Assembly: GCA_020796225.1 (NCBI GenBank) | Contig: CM036754.1 | Span: 69,773,940-69,837,939, forward strand | Reading direction: 5' to 3' | Source: Arion vulgaris | Lineage: Eukaryota; Mollusca; Gastropoda; Stylommatophora; Arionidae | DNA: 64,000 nt | Shown: positions 62,468 through 64,000 of the stretch, piece by piece | Position numbering within the stretch: the first letter of the stretch is position 1 | How the letters are laid out: each line of letters opens with the position of its first letter | Translations under genes and position numbers: made by a program | Notes under the pieces: model-generated | Told to the model about the DNA's origin: nothing | What the model saw: only the letters and a program-made list of their open reading frames with translations | Databases searched by the model: none

Positions 62468-63104
62468 TATAGCCCGTGTGGTGCCGGGGTCTCCAAGCGA
62501 AGCAAAGAATAGTACCACTGCAACCTACAAGGCATGTCGTAAGAGTCGACTGATGTAGGACCTAGGAAAGCTACACTAGTAAATAAAAAGCACCGCATAA
62601 ATCGGATGTACTGGCCTACTTGTAGGTACATAACTGGCACAACGTACAATCGCTCTTAGGCTCAGATCACATACTAAGACTTGACTCAGGATAGGTCATA
62701 ACAGACTGAACAAACACCTACACAGGCTGCGATTGTCCCCAACCCCACTGTGCCTCTGTGGTTCCGCTGAACAAACTACAGAACATGTCCTGCAAGACTG
62801 CCCCTTGTATGTCCTCCCAAGAAAGGAATGCTGGGCCCTACAACACAACACTACATTCAAAACTACACGGCACTAGAGATGAGCTCCAGACAACAGTCGA
62901 TTTCATCATAAGAACGCGTTTAACGGTATAATCATCAAAACTACATGGCACTAGAGATGAGCTCCAGACAACATTCGATTTCATCATAAGAACGCGTTTA
63001 ACGGTATAATCATCAAAAAAGGCGATCACAAAAAGAAGAAGAAGAAGACATACTAATCACACAGAGTGGTTAACAAGTGGTCGATATGGAGCTTTCAAAG
63101 AAGA
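62468..63104 (+). mobile_element. SINE-D split by a LINE-H insertion
   Basis: 5' part 62468-62676 (CCCGTGTGGTGCCGGGGTCT, GGCATGTCGTAAGAGTCGAC, CGCTCTTAGGCTCAGATCAC) and 3' part 63048-63104 (CACAGAGTGGTTAACAAGTG, GATATGGAGC, CAAAGAAGAA). The two join in family order when the insert is removed. Confidence 0.92.
62677..63047 (+). mobile_element. LINE-H, 5'-truncated, 8-bp TSD, (GAA)n tail
   Basis: ACATACTA flanks at 62669-62676 and 63048-63055. Reads RIGHNRLNKHLHRLRL, LCLCGSAEQTTEHVLQDCPL, YVLPRKECWALQHN: the terminal C.C......T.EH.L..C motif of LINEs with RNase H-type ends. Then an ~80-bp segment (CTAGAGATGAGCTCCAGACA, ATCATAAGAACGCG) is duplicated in tandem. Tail AAAAAGAAGAAGAAGAAG. Confidence 0.92.
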
Positions 63105-63400
63105 ATGTATTTCTATCGTACCGCCATATGTTACACAAGGTATGCACACATGTTCTCCCAAATTTTACTCTATTCTGAGCAACTTGTTCAATCTTTTCTA
63201 TAGAAATGAATACGATACTTTTCACCTCTCTCAGTAACACATAGTTTCTCAAGTGTGTCCCTTCTTTCTTAGATGGTTGAACAAAGACCCTTTGTTTCTC
63301 ACATCAATGCCTACTTTGTGATTCTTTGATCAATTTTTTTTTCAGAGTATGGCCAATATATCTTCACCGTATTTTTCTTATAGCAGGTGTTACTAGCTAG
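63105..63400 (-). mobile_element. LINE-ii 3' end, older copy
   Basis: Minus strand: KKIRRRYIGHTLKK-like codons at the right, KNQRVKQALM, LRNYVLLREVKSIVFISIEK, IEQVAQNRVKFGRTCVHTL. The (ATT) tail is lost. Confidence 0.78.
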
Positions 63401-63427
63401 TCGCTGTTACCATTGTTCTGACATTCT

Positions 63428-63672
63428 GGCTCTCTCTGGTTAAGTGGTTAAGCCCTTTGCCTTATAGGTTGAAGATTGTGGGTTCGATTCCGGACTAAAC
63501 CGTTCTGTTCACCAGTGCAATTTTTTGAGATCCCTAGATTGTTGCTGGAGCTACGGAGTTCGTGCTTTGTGCATTACTCTCGGCAGGGGGCGTGAATTTC
63601 GCGGAGAGGGACCGGGCCATATGGGGTAAAACCCGGTGCAATGAAGTCAATCCTTCGGCTTAAAAACCCATT
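63428..63672 (+). mobile_element. SINE-E, full length, clear tRNA-like head
   Basis: CTGGTTAAGTGGTTAAGCCC (A box) and GTGGGTTCGATTCCGG (B box), then GGAGCTACGGAGTTCGTGC, GGAGAGGGACCGGGC, AACCCGGTGCAATGAAGTCA and TTAAAAACCCA end. The best reference copy of the family here. Confidence 0.9.
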
Positions 63673-63715
63673 TAATTCAGAATCTAATTTTAACTTATTT
63701 TTCAGTCAGAATACG

Positions 63716-64000
63716 AGTAAGTAATAAATGTACGTAAGTAAGTAATAAATGTACGTAAGTAAGTAATAAATGTACGTAAGTAAGTAATAAATGTACGTAA
63801 GTAAGTAATAAATGTACGTAAGTAAGTAATAAATGTACGTAAGTAAGTAATAAATGTACGTAAGTAAGTTATAAATGTACGTTAATAGTAATGTACGTAA
63901 GTAGTAATAAATGTACGTAAGTAAGTAATAAATGTACGTAAGTAGGTAATAAATGTACGTAAGTAAGTAATAAATGTACGTAAGTAAGTAATAAATGTAC
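63716..64000. repeat. 21-bp array at the right window edge
   Basis: About 14 units of AAGTAAGTAATAAATGTACG (21 bp with T), almost uniform except for deletions at 63870-63905. Continues beyond the window. Confidence 0.97.

Overview
This window is eukaryotic, non-coding and repeat-dominated. I found no intact host gene, no rRNA and no convincing functional tRNA gene. The base composition is AT-rich. It holds thousands of bases of minisatellite, 3' ends of many non-LTR retrotransposons (LINEs), tRNA-derived SINEs with target-site duplications (TSDs), short hAT-like and piggyBac-like non-autonomous DNA transposons, and one long Tc1/mariner-type transposon. This mix suggests an animal genome. The DDE spacing of the transposase (83 residues, close to the DD82E 'Sailor' group that I recall mainly from aquatic invertebrates) and the many tRNA-SINE and LINE 3' ends point to a lophotrochozoan, perhaps a mollusc. 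That assignment is inference.

Family labels used here are local to this window. SINE-A: head GCCCAGCGTGTTCG, tail after CTTCTGGATCGGAAAA. SINE-B: tRNA-like, B box GAGTTCGAATCA. SINE-C and SINE-D: two related families sharing CATGTCGTAAGAGGCGACT and ending in (GAA)n. SINE-E: tRNA-like head with GGGTTCGATTCC. SINE-F: about 440 bp with (ATCA)n tail. SINE-G: contains GGACATGTCC...CAGCG. hAT-1: ends CAGTGGCGGCTCGT, 8-bp TSD. hAT-2: ends like AGATTCCCAAAC / GGGAAACGCT, 8-bp TSD. P-repeat: contains GGTCGAAACGTTGC, possibly a Penelope-like terminal repeat. LINE-i, -ii, -vii and -H: four recognisable types of LINE 3' end.

Layout. 1-611 is a 35-bp array. 0.8-9 kb holds LINE-i, LINE-ii, SINEs and P-repeats. 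9.6-10.95 kb is a 20-bp satellite. 11-26 kb is SINE- and MITE-rich. 27.3-28.4 kb is a 68-bp array grown out of a LINE-ii coding segment. 29-37 kb is a LINE graveyard. 38.3-39.2 kb is a 53-bp array grown from LINE-vii. 39.7-44.1 kb holds hAT elements and a fresh 5'-truncated LINE inserted in a tandem duplication. 44.3-45.4 kb is a pair of codon-periodic arrays. 46.5-48 kb is AT-rich DNA and an ACCT block. 48.7-52.5 kb alternates arrays and LINE ends. 52.5-56.6 kb is a nested stack centred on the Tc1/mariner transposon. 57-64 kb again mixes SINEs, LINE ends and arrays, closing in a 21-bp array that runs off the window.

The most interesting theme is the repeated conversion of short pieces of transposon 3' ends into tandem arrays. 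The same LINE-ii codons (the RKRRWRYVGHTLRR stretch) have been amplified at two separate loci with different linkers, and comparable arrays start inside LINE-vii, LINE-H and SINE-E copies. The second theme is datable nesting: several insertions show exact TSDs inside older elements.
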